Below, piece after piece: positions 8,224 to 17,749 of a DNA stretch of 64,000 nucleotides (position 1 is its first letter; every line of letters starts with the position of its first letter). Under the pieces are notes generated by a model. That model was not told where the DNA came from, did not search any database, and saw nothing but the letters and a program-made list of their open reading frames with translations. The stretch is from an uncultured Pseudomonadales bacterium (GTDB lineage Bacteria > Pseudomonadota > Gammaproteobacteria > Pseudomonadales > Azotimanducaceae), in the NCBI GenBank assembly GCA_958296405.1, contig OY282519.1, positions 310,001 through 374,000 on the forward strand, in the 5' to 3' direction. The translations under genes were made by a program, and so were the position numbers.

Positions 8224-11200
8224 ATGACTGTTCACAGACGGCGCCACGGCGACTGCATAGGCGAAAGTGGCCAGCGCGACGTGACGGCGAAGTTCGAAGC
8301 CGAGGGCGGCGTTTGCGCTCTCCGCGAAGCGGGGACGAGGTGCTTGAGGCTCCTTGGACTTTCGTTGGCCATGGGTTCCCTCCCGTTTTCCGCGCAGGCC
8401 CAAGTGTTGTTCCAGCCCGCCGACGGCAGCTTGAGCATGGAGAGGTCTCTGCAGCTCCAAGCAGACCCCTTGGTCGTCCCGGACCGCTGGCGCATGGTTC
8501 GTCTCGACCGAGATGAAATCGCCCGCGCCGCGGACTCCGACATGCCCTTGGTCTTCAACCTATTCGACGACGTCGAGGTCAGAGGGCATGTGCAAGGCAC
8601 GAAGAGCCTGAGCGGCGGCTCCTCCTTCGTTTCCGGCTCCTTGGAGGATGGCGGGCATTTCACGATCTTCTTTCATGGTAGCGGGATTGTTCGAGGGGAA
8701 GTCCACTCGCCCCACGGCTTCTACAGCTTGAAATCCGAAGGCGACGACTTCAGCCAAGTGTTGGTCAAGCAGGAGGACGTGTCGGAGCTTCCAGGCTGCG
8801 GCAATGAGCAGCTTTCCACCAGTGATGAGGCCGCAGCGAGAGCAAGGAGGGCACCGGCGCACTTGCTGAGGCCTCCGGGGTACGCCGGCGCAGGGGCCGC
8901 GGGCGTTTGGCCGAGCTCAGGGCGCCCCACTGCACAGGCCGATGATGAGACCTCCAAGACCATTGATGTATTGGTGCTCTACACCCAAAGGGTTGAGGAC
9001 CACGAGGGCGGGCCTGAGCAGGTCAAGGCCACCATCGAAAATGAGATGGCCAAGATGAACTGGATTTTGGAAAACAGCGGGCTTGGCCACAGGCGGATGC
9101 GCTTGGCCATGGAAAAAGTGGATTACGAACAGAAAGAGCACCTAGGGGTCGATCTGCAAAATCTGAGTAAAACTGAGGAAGACGAAGAGCGATTTTTCGT
9201 CGAAAAGGACTTCGGCGCTTTGGACGAGGTGCAGAACTCGCTGATAGAAGAGCACCAGCCAGATCTAGTTCATCTATTTGTGCTGGACAATGACCCCCGC
9301 ATATGCGGGAGGGCAATGGGCGGCTATGGTGAACGCGACGAGTACTTTGCCCAAATAGATTGCGAAGATGCCGACGACAATGCTCTATGTGTTGACATTG
9401 AGCGGCGCCTGTCATGGCAACGTCGAATCTACTCCGTCTCGGGGACTAGATGCAGTGTTGGTCGCCGTACTTTTGCCCATGAGCTAGGCCATAACCTAAC
9501 GCTCCGGCATAATCGCGAGATTTATGGTCCCTTTGAGATCAATGACCGCTGGCCCGACAACACATACAGAGAGTTCCAGCCTCTGAATTACAGTTATGGC
9601 TACATCGATCCCAATGGAAGGGACTACTGCCTCGGCCAAGGGACAGTTATGGCTTACTGGTTGCCTGAATGTGAAGACAGAGCACCGCTTCGTGGGCCCA
9701 CGATCCCCTACTTTTCCAATCCGGAACTTTCCTTTCCCCCTGACAGCCATCCAGGCTATCAGCCCAGTACTCCCATGGGAGTGCCGGGGGATGAGCTAAC
9801 TGGTGATCTAGATGGCCCCGTCAACGCTTCCAGGACCATTGATGAGGTTTGGGACATTGTGGCCCGCATTTCGGAGGTTGATGGCCCACTTGACTGCACT
9901 GAAGGGGACATTTCGGCCCATGCCCTCTCCTCTTTGCCGGAGGACATGACCTTCCCTGCACAGGGCGGGGAAAGGGAGTTTGCCGTTTCCTTTGCAGTGC
10001 CCGAAAACTGCGCGGCCATTTTCCTCCAAGTCAGTTCTTCGCTTTCTGCATTCAGCGCCTCCGTTGAATGGCTTCGTTCAGGCGAGTATCTGGTGTCCAT
10101 CATTGCCGATCCACATGACGGGCCGTGCGGATCGGGCCCTCGGACGGGCAGGATGTCGGCATGGTTGGGACATGGGCCCGATGCTTCGACCAGGACCATC
10201 GCCGTGGAGCAGAGCTTCGAGAGCGAGTTTTGCGACGCCCTCGGAGGCTCGTCTACGGATGTCGTCGCCTTGGACTTGTCAGGAAGGAACATCAACAGCG
10301 CCTTCAAGCTCTCCGACCGCATGTTTTCGGAGTTCCCCCGCTTGGAGGACTTGGACTTGAGCGACAACCTGCTCGGCCACTTCCAGAACTCGCACTTCGA
10401 CGGCTTGAACCTGCTGAAGAGGCTCGACCTGAGCGGCAACGAGCTGACCGAGCTTGAAGACGGGGTGCTGGTGGAACTTCCGGAGCTCGAGCACCTGGAC
10501 CTGCGGGGGAACAAGCTGCGCGGGATCAAGGACTCCTACTTCGACAAGCCGTCCGACCCAGATGCGACGGGCCACCCCTTGAAGACGTTGGACTTGAGCC
10601 ACAACGAGTTGAGGGAGCTGGGCGATGGGTGGAATTTGTACCTGTACCAATTGGAGTCCTTGCAGTTGAACAACAACCAGCTTGAAGCCATAGACAGTGA
10701 CTCCTTCGCTTACTTTGAGGAATTGAAGCGACTGAATCTGGCGCACAACAGCATCGAGGCCGTCGGCCCTTACGTTTTCGCCGGCAAAGCGCCAAAGCTC
10801 ACGCATCTGAATTTGAGCTCGAACAGGATTTCCAGCATCCCGGACACGACGTTTGGACACGTCACTTGGGAAGGGCGCGTTAGGGCCGCTGCGGAATTGC
10901 GGCAGCTCAACCTGTCCCGCAACCGCTTGGAGGAGTTTCCGGAACTGTCGATGAACGGGAAGCTGACGCACCTGTGGCTCGGCTGGAACAGAATCGCCAG
11001 CGTGGGGGACGGGCTCTCGGAGCAGACGGAGCTGACGGGGCTGCAGCTGTCCAGCAACCGGCTGGCGGAGTTCCCGGACCTGTCGAACAACGGCAAGCTG
11101 ACGCGGCTCTGGCTCGGCGGCAACGCGATCGCCGCCGTCGGCGACGGCCTCTCGCACCTGCCGGAACTGACGGCTCTGCAGCTCTCCCGCAACCAGCTGG

Positions 11201-11433
11201 AGGAGGTGCCGGACTTGTCGAACAACCGGAAGCTCACGCACTTGTGGCTTGAGGGCAACAAGGTGGCTTCGATCCCGCCGCGGGCGTTCGCGGGCTTGAG
11301 CGAGCTGCAGTACCTGAACATCTCGAACAACCCCTTGACCGAGCCGTTGCCGCGCGCCGTCTGCACGTTCATCCGCGGCGTGAAGACGGTGGTGGCCGAG
11401 GGCATCGACATGAGCGTCGTCTGCCCTCAGTGA
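8224..11433 (+). CDS. Secreted zinc metalloprotease with C-terminal leucine-rich repeats
   Basis: 1069 residues as drawn. A hydrophobic signal segment (LRLLGLSLAMGSLPFSAQAQ, residues 41-60) suggests export; the real start may be the TTG at 8344, which would place it at the N-terminus. A zincin site HELGHNLTLRH (419-429) is followed by TVMAY, a plausible Met-turn, about 55 residues on, and by a cysteine-rich stretch, as in M12B/reprolysin-like bacterial peptidases. Residues about 680-1060 form around 14 leucine-rich repeats (LxxLxLSxNxL pattern), which would bind protein or glycan targets. First gene of a probable operon with a small membrane protein and a tubulin-like GTPase. The poly-G tract directly upstream suggests on/off expression. 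Family by motif; target unknown. Confidence 0.8.
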   Translation: MTVHRRRHGDCIGESGQRDVTAKFEAEGGVCALREAGTRCLRLLGLSLAMGSLPFSAQAQVLFQPADGSLSMERSLQLQADPLVVPDRWRMVRLDRDEIARAADSDMPLVFNLFDDVEVRGHVQGTKSLSGGSSFVSGSLEDGGHFTIFFHGSGIVRGEVHSPHGFYSLKSEGDDFSQVLVKQEDVSELPGCGNEQLSTSDEAAARARRAPAHLLRPPGYAGAGAAGVWPSSGRPTAQADDETSKTIDVLVLYTQRVEDHEGGPEQVKATIENEMAKMNWILENSGLGHRRMRLAMEKVDYEQKEHLGVDLQNLSKTEEDEERFFVEKDFGALDEVQNSLIEEHQPDLVHLFVLDNDPRICGRAMGGYGERDEYFAQIDCEDADDNALCVDIERRLSWQRRIYSVSGTRCSVGRRTFAHELGHNLTLRHNREIYGPFEINDRWPDNTYREFQPLNYSYGYIDPNGRDYCLGQGTVMAYWLPECEDRAPLRGPTIPYFSNPELSFPPDSHPGYQPSTPMGVPGDELTGDLDGPVNASRTIDEVWDIVARISEVDGPLDCTEGDISAHALSSLPEDMTFPAQGGEREFAVSFAVPENCAAIFLQVSSSLSAFSASVEWLRSGEYLVSIIADPHDGPCGSGPRTGRMSAWLGHGPDASTRTIAVEQSFESEFCDALGGSSTDVVALDLSGRNINSAFKLSDRMFSEFPRLEDLDLSDNLLGHFQNSHFDGLNLLKRLDLSGNELTELEDGVLVELPELEHLDLRGNKLRGIKDSYFDKPSDPDATGHPLKTLDLSHNELRELGDGWNLYLYQLESLQLNNNQLEAIDSDSFAYFEELKRLNLAHNSIEAVGPYVFAGKAPKLTHLNLSSNRISSIPDTTFGHVTWEGRVRAAAELRQLNLSRNRLEEFPELSMNGKLTHLWLGWNRIASVGDGLSEQTELTGLQLSSNRLAEFPDLSNNGKLTRLWLGGNAIAAVGDGLSHLPELTALQLSRNQLEEVPDLSNNRKLTHLWLEGNKVASIPPRAFAGLSELQYLNISNNPLTEPLPRAVCTFIRGVKTVVAEGIDMSVVCPQ

Positions 11434-11484
11434 CGGTGCAGCGCGTGGCCACTTTCGACGACTTTCACAAGGCATGAACCGCCG

Positions 11485-12004
11485 GTGACCACGGCCGAGC
11501 TGATGGCGACGGTGTCCTTCATAGTCTGCGCCGTCGTTGCGCTGTGGCTGTTCTGCAAATTTCTGAGCCTGTGCAAGCACCTCAATCTCGCGAAGCGATA
11601 TGACGTGTACATAACGAGCGACAACATGTATCAATCCCTGCCCATATACGACTACCTGCAGTTCCATGTCTACGTCGTGCTCCTGGGCCAGTGTTGCCAT
11701 ACTGCTCTTCAGCATCTCCTTTGCCATCGCGCCATTATTCGATTGCGATGCCGACTGGTTGCCTCGGTGCCAAAGCGAGTGTGCTCCGCAATTCGTCAGT
11801 TTCGTGGTGGCGTTGCTCACAGTGGTGCTGGCCGTCCACACGGCATTTGCGGCCTTCTACGAGAGCACTAAACGCTCCCAAGCGCAGGACCCGACCATCC
11901 AGCGTATCCTGCGGAAGTGCCGCAAGAAGCTGTGGGCGCGTACGCTGCTCTTGTTCTCCTTCGTCATCGCGTTGATGGCGCTTGGGATGCTTCTGAGAAC
12001 CTGA
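11485..12004 (+). pseudogene. Small membrane protein split by a +1 frameshift
   Basis: Two overlapping frames together read as one protein. The first, from GTG 11485, encodes a hydrophobic helix (LMATVSFIVCAVVALWLFCKFL) and a polar linker (NLAKRYDVYITSDNMYQSLP). The second, used from about 11690 to 12004, continues with VAILLFSISFAIAPLF, FVSFVVALLTVVLAVHTAFAAF and WARTLLLFSFVIALMALGMLL. Joining them at about 11685-11700 gives roughly 170 residues with four membrane helices. The shift needs one base skipped; it may be a real mutation, a sequencing error or a programmed frameshift. It lies 51 bp after the metalloprotease and 17 bp before the tubulin-like gene, so it is co-transcribed. Family not recognised. 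Confidence 0.6.
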
Positions 12005-12021
12005 AAAACGAGGATTCGAAC

Positions 12022-13584
12022 ATGCAAATCTACATCATCGGCATCGGCCAGTGCGGCACGTCGATAGCGTACGACGTCATCGCTGAGCTGACCGGGTTCA
12101 CAAAGTCCAAGAGCGTGACCTTGGCACCCGAACACGGTGCCAGTGACGAAGCGAGCAACCAGCTAGAGACGCTGCTGAACAAAGACTTGGGCAACCGCTC
12201 CAAATGGAGCGCTCAGCTGAGAACTTGGTTGAGCCGCATCGTGAACCCGACGTCGCCACGCAAAGTCTTCATTCGGCCAAAGATCGCGATCGTTGACGGC
12301 AACCCGGACAACTTCGTCAAGAATGCGTTTCAGAGGTTTCGCGGGGGGTTGGCCCCGGGTGACGGGGACGACCGCGATCTGCAGGAATTGGCTCTGTTGA
12401 TCAACAGCGTGCAGGTGCTGGGGCTCGGCAGTTGGCAGAATGGCTGCGCGAACGGCATCGTGGGCGAAACCGTTGCCTCGTTGCAACTGCTACCGGCCCA
12501 GTTCCAAGCGCGACTTGGCGTTGACGGAAACGGAAAACTCGTGCCTGATGGCGGTGCGCCTCCCGTGAGAGTCCATCTCGTGGTTTCGTCCGCCGCCGGA
12601 GCCACGGGCTCCGGCGGCGGCGCCTACTTGAGCCAAGGCAATGCGCTTGTTCAACCGGCTCCCGATAGCCCTCTGGTGCTCAACGCCTTGGTCTTGCCGA
12701 GCATTCAATCGAGTGCGAACAACCCGAAATACGCGTTGAATGCCGGGCGGGCATTGGCTCGGCACGCCAACGTGATCGTGCCCAAGGCGCAAGGGAAAGG
12801 AGCGGGCAGGGGATCGTCTGCCGTTTTGTTCTCCAATCCTGCGAACGAGGGCGATTCGGAAGCCTTGCAGACGTTGAATGACTACATTGCGGAGTTCTTT
12901 CTCCGGTTGGCGAACTTCACCTTCGCCGGCAACGTCGCCCGCGTGGCGAGGGATTTGGATCCAAGCGAACTCACCTCTTTCTTGGCGGGCAAGGCGTCTG
13001 TGCTGGGCATGAGCCATTTGGTGCTTGGATCCGGGGAAGGGGACGTTGAGGAACGCTTGGTCCAGAAGGCGTTCGGTGACCTGTACGACAGGAAGGACGA
13101 CAGGCGGAAGCCAGAGGGGCTGTCTGTGGAGAGGGAGCTGAAGGTCGATGCCGACGGCGAACCGTTGGATGTGTTGGCCGATGCGAGCAGTGTCTTGGTG
13201 GTGGTGGGCTTGCCACCTGGGTTTCACGGGGGAATCGACATCCAGAAGATTGTCGACTGCATCAGGCGCTTCTCTAACTCCGACATCCGCGGCGGCGTCA
13301 GGACGTTCGCCTACGGGTCTGCCAAGAACCTCGAATTGACGGTGTTGCTTCGATATCGGCGATGGGACGCCTTTGCCCTCGCCCGCCACTTCATAGGGCG
13401 ATATGTGGACCTCGCTGACGCGACCTTGTCCGAAGGCACCATTGACGAGACCGAGTATCTGAAACTCAGGGCGGAGGGCGATGACGACATTGCGGAGATG
13501 TTCGAGGAAACGGTTAGGGACTTGGAGCATCTTGGTGGCTTGGACCACTTTGATCGCTTCGTGTTGAGGGACATTCGGCGTTAG
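12022..13584 (+). CDS. Divergent tubulin/FtsZ-superfamily GTPase
   Basis: 520 residues from ATG 12022, with an ACGAGGA ribosome site 8-9 nt upstream. The N-terminus reads YIIGIGQCGTSIAYD; GQCG is the glycine loop found in eukaryotic tubulins, where FtsZ has GVGGGG. At residues 193-200 GATGSGGG matches the tubulin signature loop (GGGTGSG). A later DLDPSELTSFLAGKASVLGMSHLVLG resembles the FtsZ T7 synergy region ([15 protein letters not shown]), with the acidic D and E kept. GTP binding, polymerisation and a cytosolic membrane-proximal role are expected from the superfamily. It is clearly not the division FtsZ, which is at 48.3-49.4 kb. It may belong to the FtsZ-like families proposed for membrane remodelling. 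Third gene of the operon after the small membrane protein. Confidence 0.75.
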   Translation: MQIYIIGIGQCGTSIAYDVIAELTGFTKSKSVTLAPEHGASDEASNQLETLLNKDLGNRSKWSAQLRTWLSRIVNPTSPRKVFIRPKIAIVDGNPDNFVKNAFQRFRGGLAPGDGDDRDLQELALLINSVQVLGLGSWQNGCANGIVGETVASLQLLPAQFQARLGVDGNGKLVPDGGAPPVRVHLVVSSAAGATGSGGGAYLSQGNALVQPAPDSPLVLNALVLPSIQSSANNPKYALNAGRALARHANVIVPKAQGKGAGRGSSAVLFSNPANEGDSEALQTLNDYIAEFFLRLANFTFAGNVARVARDLDPSELTSFLAGKASVLGMSHLVLGSGEGDVEERLVQKAFGDLYDRKDDRRKPEGLSVERELKVDADGEPLDVLADASSVLVVVGLPPGFHGGIDIQKIVDCIRRFSNSDIRGGVRTFAYGSAKNLELTVLLRYRRWDAFALARHFIGRYVDLADATLSEGTIDETEYLKLRAEGDDDIAEMFEETVRDLEHLGGLDHFDRFVLRDIRR

Positions 13585-13599
13585 CTTCCCTCATCCCGC

Positions 13600-13624
13600 A
13601 AGCGGCACCACCGCCTCGCCGCTT
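13600..13624. terminator. Hairpin between convergent genes
   Basis: Perfect 7-bp stem AAGCGGC/GCCGCTT with an 11-nt loop between the stop of the tubulin-like gene and the stop of aceF, on opposite strands. Possibly a bidirectional terminator, although no long T-run is present. Confidence 0.35.
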
Positions 13625-14927
13625 AAAGGGCGAGACGCCGGATGTCGCCGAGGAGCCGGCACAGCGCCATGACGAAGTTGCCGCCCTCCACGCCGTTGAT
13701 GGCGCGATGGTCGTAGGACAGCGACAGCGGCAGCATCGCGCGGGGTTGGAAGGCCGCGCCATCCCACACCGGCTTGGTGGCGAGCCGACCTACGCCGAGG
13801 ATGGCCACCTCCGGGGCATTGACGATGGGCGTGAATCCAGTGCCGCCCACCCGCCCTAAGCTGGACACCGTGAACGTGCCACCCTGCAGCTGCGCTGGCC
13901 GCAACGCGCCGCCGCGGGCCAGTTCGGAGAGTTCGGCGATTTCCTCGGCCAGCGCCCAAACGCCCTTCTTGTCCACATCGCGAATCACTGGAACGATGAG
14001 GCCGGCATCGGTGTCAACCGCGAAGCCGATGTGCCAGTGGCGCTTCAAGATCAGGCCATCCACCGCGGCGTTGAGCGAAGCGTTCAAGCGCGGGAAGGCG
14101 CGCAGGTTGTCTGCGCACGCCTTCAAGATGAAGGGCAGCAGCGTGAGCTTGACGCCACGCGCTTCTGCTTCCGCGGCCAGCGACTTGCGGAAGCCATCCA
14201 AATCCGTCACGTCCGCTTCGTCATGCTGGGTGACATGCACCACGTTCAACCAGCTGCGATGCAGGTTGCGGGCGCCACGCACGCCAACGCGGGGCAATGG
14301 CACCTCCTCCGTCGGGCCGAACCGCGAGAAATCGACCACCGGCAGGGCCGGGATGCCGCCGCCGGCACCGTCCTTGGCCGCGCTCATGGCCGCCTTCACA
14401 AACGCCTTCACGTCATCCTTCACGATGCGCCCGGCGCCGCCGGAGCCGCGCACGCGCTCCAAATCCACACCGAGTTCCCGGGCCAGGCGGCGGGTGGCGG
14501 GGCCGGCGTAAACCTTGGCCTTAGGCGGTGGCTCGGCGTCTGGGGATGCCTCGCTGGTTGCCGGCGCGGAGGGCGGCGGTCGCGGGGCGGCTGGCGGGGT
14601 TTGCGCCGTGGTGGGTGCGTCAGCCACGCCTTGCGCCGGGGCGGCCGGCGGCGTGGGCGGCGCGGCCTCGGCGGCATCGCCTTCAACGTCGAGCACGGCG
14701 ATCAACCGCCCGGTGTTCACCAAATCTCCCAACGCCACGTTGAGTTCGCGCACGGTGCCAGCGCATGGCGACGGCACCTCCATGGAGGCTTTGTCTGATT
14801 CGATGACGATGAGGGCGCCATCCACCGACACCGCATCGCCCGGCCGCACGCAGAGTTCGATCACTTCCACGTCTTCGGCATCGCCGATGTTCGGAATCAA
14901 CACTTCCCGCGTTTGCAGCGCGCTCAT
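13623..14927 (-). CDS. aceF: Pyruvate dehydrogenase E2, dihydrolipoyl acetyltransferase
   Basis: 434 residues. It carries acetyl groups on a lipoyl arm to CoA and forms the core of the pyruvate dehydrogenase complex. There is a single lipoyl domain (residues 1-80, with IVIESDKASMEVPSP around the lipoyl lysine). An Ala/Pro-rich linker follows, then a peripheral-subunit-binding domain (AGPATRRLARELGVDLERVRGSGGAGRIVKDDV). The C-terminal catalytic domain contains the conserved LSLSYDHRAINGVEGGNFV, holding the active-site His and a downstream acidic or Asn position. E. coli has three lipoyl domains; one is common elsewhere. The start at 14927 overlaps the aceE stop (ATGA), so the pair is translationally coupled. 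No E3 gene lies next to it. Confidence 0.95.
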   Translation of the reverse strand: MSALQTREVLIPNIGDAEDVEVIELCVRPGDAVSVDGALIVIESDKASMEVPSPCAGTVRELNVALGDLVNTGRLIAVLDVEGDAAEAAPPTPPAAPAQGVADAPTTAQTPPAAPRPPPSAPATSEASPDAEPPPKAKVYAGPATRRLARELGVDLERVRGSGGAGRIVKDDVKAFVKAAMSAAKDGAGGGIPALPVVDFSRFGPTEEVPLPRVGVRGARNLHRSWLNVVHVTQHDEADVTDLDGFRKSLAAEAEARGVKLTLLPFILKACADNLRAFPRLNASLNAAVDGLILKRHWHIGFAVDTDAGLIVPVIRDVDKKGVWALAEEIAELSELARGGALRPAQLQGGTFTVSSLGRVGGTGFTPIVNAPEVAILGVGRLATKPVWDGAAFQPRAMLPLSLSYDHRAINGVEGGNFVMALCRLLGDIRRLAL

Positions 14928-17593
14928 GCCAGCCTCGGGTTCGCCTTGTTCGGGTCGATGCGCAGCGCTCGCATGGCCGCGCCCACCTGCGCTTCGGAGA
15001 CCATCTGGCGGCACGCGAGCTCGCTGAGCGCGGCCAATGTCACGAACCGCTCGTCCACCTCAAAGAAGCTGCGCAGCTTGGCGCGGGTGTCGCTGCGGCC
15101 AAAGCCATCGGTGCCGAGCACCCGATACGGCGCCTTGAAGTGCGCCCGCAAGGATTCCGCATGGGCGCGCACGTAATCGGTGGCGGCCACCGCCGGCACG
15201 TCGCCATCCAAGCATTCGGCAACATGGGAGCGGCGCGGTGCCTCGCCGGGATGCAACAGGTTCCAACGCTCTGTGTCCGCGCCTTCACGGGCGAGCTCCG
15301 AGAAGCTGGTGACGCTCCACACTTCGCTGGCGACGCCGTAGTCTGCTTCCAGCCGCGCCGCGGCGCGTTCCACCTCGCGCAGAATGGCGCCGCTGCCCAA
15401 CAGCCGCACGCGCTTGCTGCTGCCGTGGAAATCCCCGACGGTGCGCAAGCGGTACATCCCTTTCACGATGCCGTCCCGCGCGTCCTCCGGCAGCGGCGGC
15501 TGCGGGTAGTTTTCGTTCATCAGGGTGAGGTAGTAGAAGACGCCCTCCTGGTTGGCATACATGCGCCGCAGCCCATCCTGCACGATGACGGCCATTTCGC
15601 TGGCGTAGCACGGGTCGTAGGCGATGCAGTTGGGAATGGCGGCGGCAAGCACATGGCTGTGGCCATCCTGATGCTGCAGCCCCTCGCCGTTCAGCGTGGT
15701 GCGCCCCGCCGTCGCGCCGAGCAGGAAGCCCCGCGCCTGCATGTCGCCGGCGGCCCACGCCAAATCCCCCACCCGCTGGAAGCCGAACATGGAATAGAAG
15801 ATGTAGAACGGGATGAGGGTGTAGCGGTGGGCGCTGTAGGAGGTGGCGGCGGCCATCCACGCGGCGAACGCGCCGGCTTCATTGATGCCTTCCTCCAGCA
15901 CTTGGCCATCTAGGGACTCGCGGTAGGAGGCGATCTCGCCGTGGTCTTCCGGCTCGTAAAGCTGGCCGACGGAAGAGTAGATGCCGAGCTGGCGGAACAT
16001 CCCCTCCATGCCGAAGGTGCGCGCCTCGTCGGGCACGATGGGTACCACGCGCTCGCCGATGGCGCTGTCTCGCGCCAGCGTCGACAGCAGCCGCACGAAC
16101 GCCATTGTGGTGGACACGCGGCGTTCGCCGGAGCCTTGGAATTGGCGGGTGAACGCCTCGTCGCTGGCCGGATTGAGCGGCGTTTCATCCATCATGCGCT
16201 TCGGCAGCGGCCCGCCCAAGCGCTCGCGCTGCTTCTTCAAGTAAACCGTTTCTGGCGCGTCCTCCGGTGGGCGGTAGTACGGCACCGTGGCCAACTCCTC
16301 GTCTGAGAGCGGCACGCCGAACCGATTGCGGAAGTGCTTGAGGCCCTCCAAGTCCAGCTTTTTCACCTGATGGGTGGTGTTCTCGGATTCGCCGGCGTCC
16401 CCCATGCCGTAGCCCTTCACCGTTTTGGCCAGAATCACCGTCGGCTCGCCCTCGTGGTGCGCCGCCGCGTGGTAGGCGGCGAACACCTTGAAGGGATCAT
16501 GCCCGCCCCGGTTCAGGCGCATGATGTCGTCGTCGGAGAGGTGTGCCACCAGTTCGCGCAACTCTGGGCGGGCGCCGAAGAAGTGTTCCCGGGTGTAGCC
16601 GCCGCCCTTCGCCTTGTAGTTTTGGTACTCGCCATCCACCGTCTCGTCCATGCGCTGCTGCAGCAGGCCGAGTTCGTCCTTGGCGATGAGCGGATCCCAC
16701 AGGCGCCCCCAAATCACTTTGATGACGTTCCAGCCGGCGCCGCGGAACTCGCCTTCAAGCTCTTGCATGATCTTGCCGTTGCCGCGCACCGGGCCGTCCA
16801 GCCGCTGCAGATTGCAGTTCACCACGAAGATCAAGTTGTCCAGCCGTTCGCGGCCAGCCAGCCCCAAAGCGCCCATGGACTCCGGTTCGTCGCACTCGCC
16901 ATCGCCTAGGAACGCCCACACCTTGCGGTCTCCCATGGGGATGAGGCCGCGGCGGTCCAGATACTTCATGATGTGCGCTTGGTAGATGGCCTGAATCGGC
17001 CCAAGCCCCATGGAGACGGTGGGGAATTGCCAATAGCCCGGCATCAGCCACGGATGTGGGTAGGAGGAGAGGCCGTTGCCATCCACCTCTTGGCGAAAGC
17101 GATCGAGCCGCGCTTCATCGAGGCGGCCTTCCAAATACGAGCGGGCGTAGATGCCGGGTGCGCTGTGCCCTTGGAAATAGATGAGGTCTCCGGCGTGCGC
17201 GTCTGTGGGGCCGCGGAAAAAGTAGTTGAAGCCGACATCGTAGAGCGTGGCGGCCGAGGCGAAGGTGGAGATGTGGCCGCCCAAGTCTCCATCGCCGCGG
17301 TTGGCGCGCACCACCATCGCCAGCGCGTTCCAACGGATGAGGGAACGGATGCGCCGTTCCATGAAGAGGTCGCCCGGCATGAACGCCTCTTCGGTGCTGG
17401 GGATGGTGTTGCGATACGGCGTGGTGATGGCGCGAGGCAGCGGCAAGCCAGTGCGCGTCAGGCGCGAAGACAGCCGATCGAGCAGGAAACCGGCGCGTTC
17501 CGGGCCGCTGCGCTCCAACACGGATGCGAGGGCGTCGAGCCACTCCCGGGTCTCAACGGGGTCTGTGTCTGTAAGGCGTTCTGAACCTGCCAT
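14924..17593 (-). CDS. aceE: Pyruvate dehydrogenase E1 component
   Basis: 889 residues, the size of homodimeric E1. It decarboxylates pyruvate with thiamine diphosphate and acetylates the lipoyl group of E2. Conserved stretches include GGHISTFASAATLYDVGFNYFF, QGHSAPGIYAR, FLGDGECDEPES (the GDG of the ThDP-Mg motif, with its Asn further on in LDNLIFVVNCNLQ) and GTDGFGRSDTR near the C-terminus. ATG 17593 was preferred over a TTG seven codons upstream. First gene of the aceEF pair; about 155 bp separate it from the ampD stop. No PdhR site was identified. Confidence 0.96.
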   Translation of the reverse strand: MAGSERLTDTDPVETREWLDALASVLERSGPERAGFLLDRLSSRLTRTGLPLPRAITTPYRNTIPSTEEAFMPGDLFMERRIRSLIRWNALAMVVRANRGDGDLGGHISTFASAATLYDVGFNYFFRGPTDAHAGDLIYFQGHSAPGIYARSYLEGRLDEARLDRFRQEVDGNGLSSYPHPWLMPGYWQFPTVSMGLGPIQAIYQAHIMKYLDRRGLIPMGDRKVWAFLGDGECDEPESMGALGLAGRERLDNLIFVVNCNLQRLDGPVRGNGKIMQELEGEFRGAGWNVIKVIWGRLWDPLIAKDELGLLQQRMDETVDGEYQNYKAKGGGYTREHFFGARPELRELVAHLSDDDIMRLNRGGHDPFKVFAAYHAAAHHEGEPTVILAKTVKGYGMGDAGESENTTHQVKKLDLEGLKHFRNRFGVPLSDEELATVPYYRPPEDAPETVYLKKQRERLGGPLPKRMMDETPLNPASDEAFTRQFQGSGERRVSTTMAFVRLLSTLARDSAIGERVVPIVPDEARTFGMEGMFRQLGIYSSVGQLYEPEDHGEIASYRESLDGQVLEEGINEAGAFAAWMAAATSYSAHRYTLIPFYIFYSMFGFQRVGDLAWAAGDMQARGFLLGATAGRTTLNGEGLQHQDGHSHVLAAAIPNCIAYDPCYASEMAVIVQDGLRRMYANQEGVFYYLTLMNENYPQPPLPEDARDGIVKGMYRLRTVGDFHGSSKRVRLLGSGAILREVERAAARLEADYGVASEVWSVTSFSELAREGADTERWNLLHPGEAPRRSHVAECLDGDVPAVAATDYVRAHAESLRAHFKAPYRVLGTDGFGRSDTRAKLRSFFEVDERFVTLAALSELACRQMVSEAQVGAAMRALRIDPNKANPRLA

Positions 17594-17749
17594 CGTCGGG
17601 GTTTCCACGCGCAAAGATTATAGTCGGGGCGCGGCGCGCTCCGCTTGCGCTGGGTTGCGACGGGGCACATCGCCAAAACGCCGATTTCGGCTGGCGCAGG
17701 GTGCGGGGCGTCAGGGCATCGGGGCTCGGGCCGTCGGGCGCGCGCGGCG

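Noticed and set aside
10279-11841. 520-codon minus-strand frame opposite the leucine-rich repeats
   Set aside because: Its repetitive look only mirrors the repeats on the plus strand, and it crosses into unrelated sequence.
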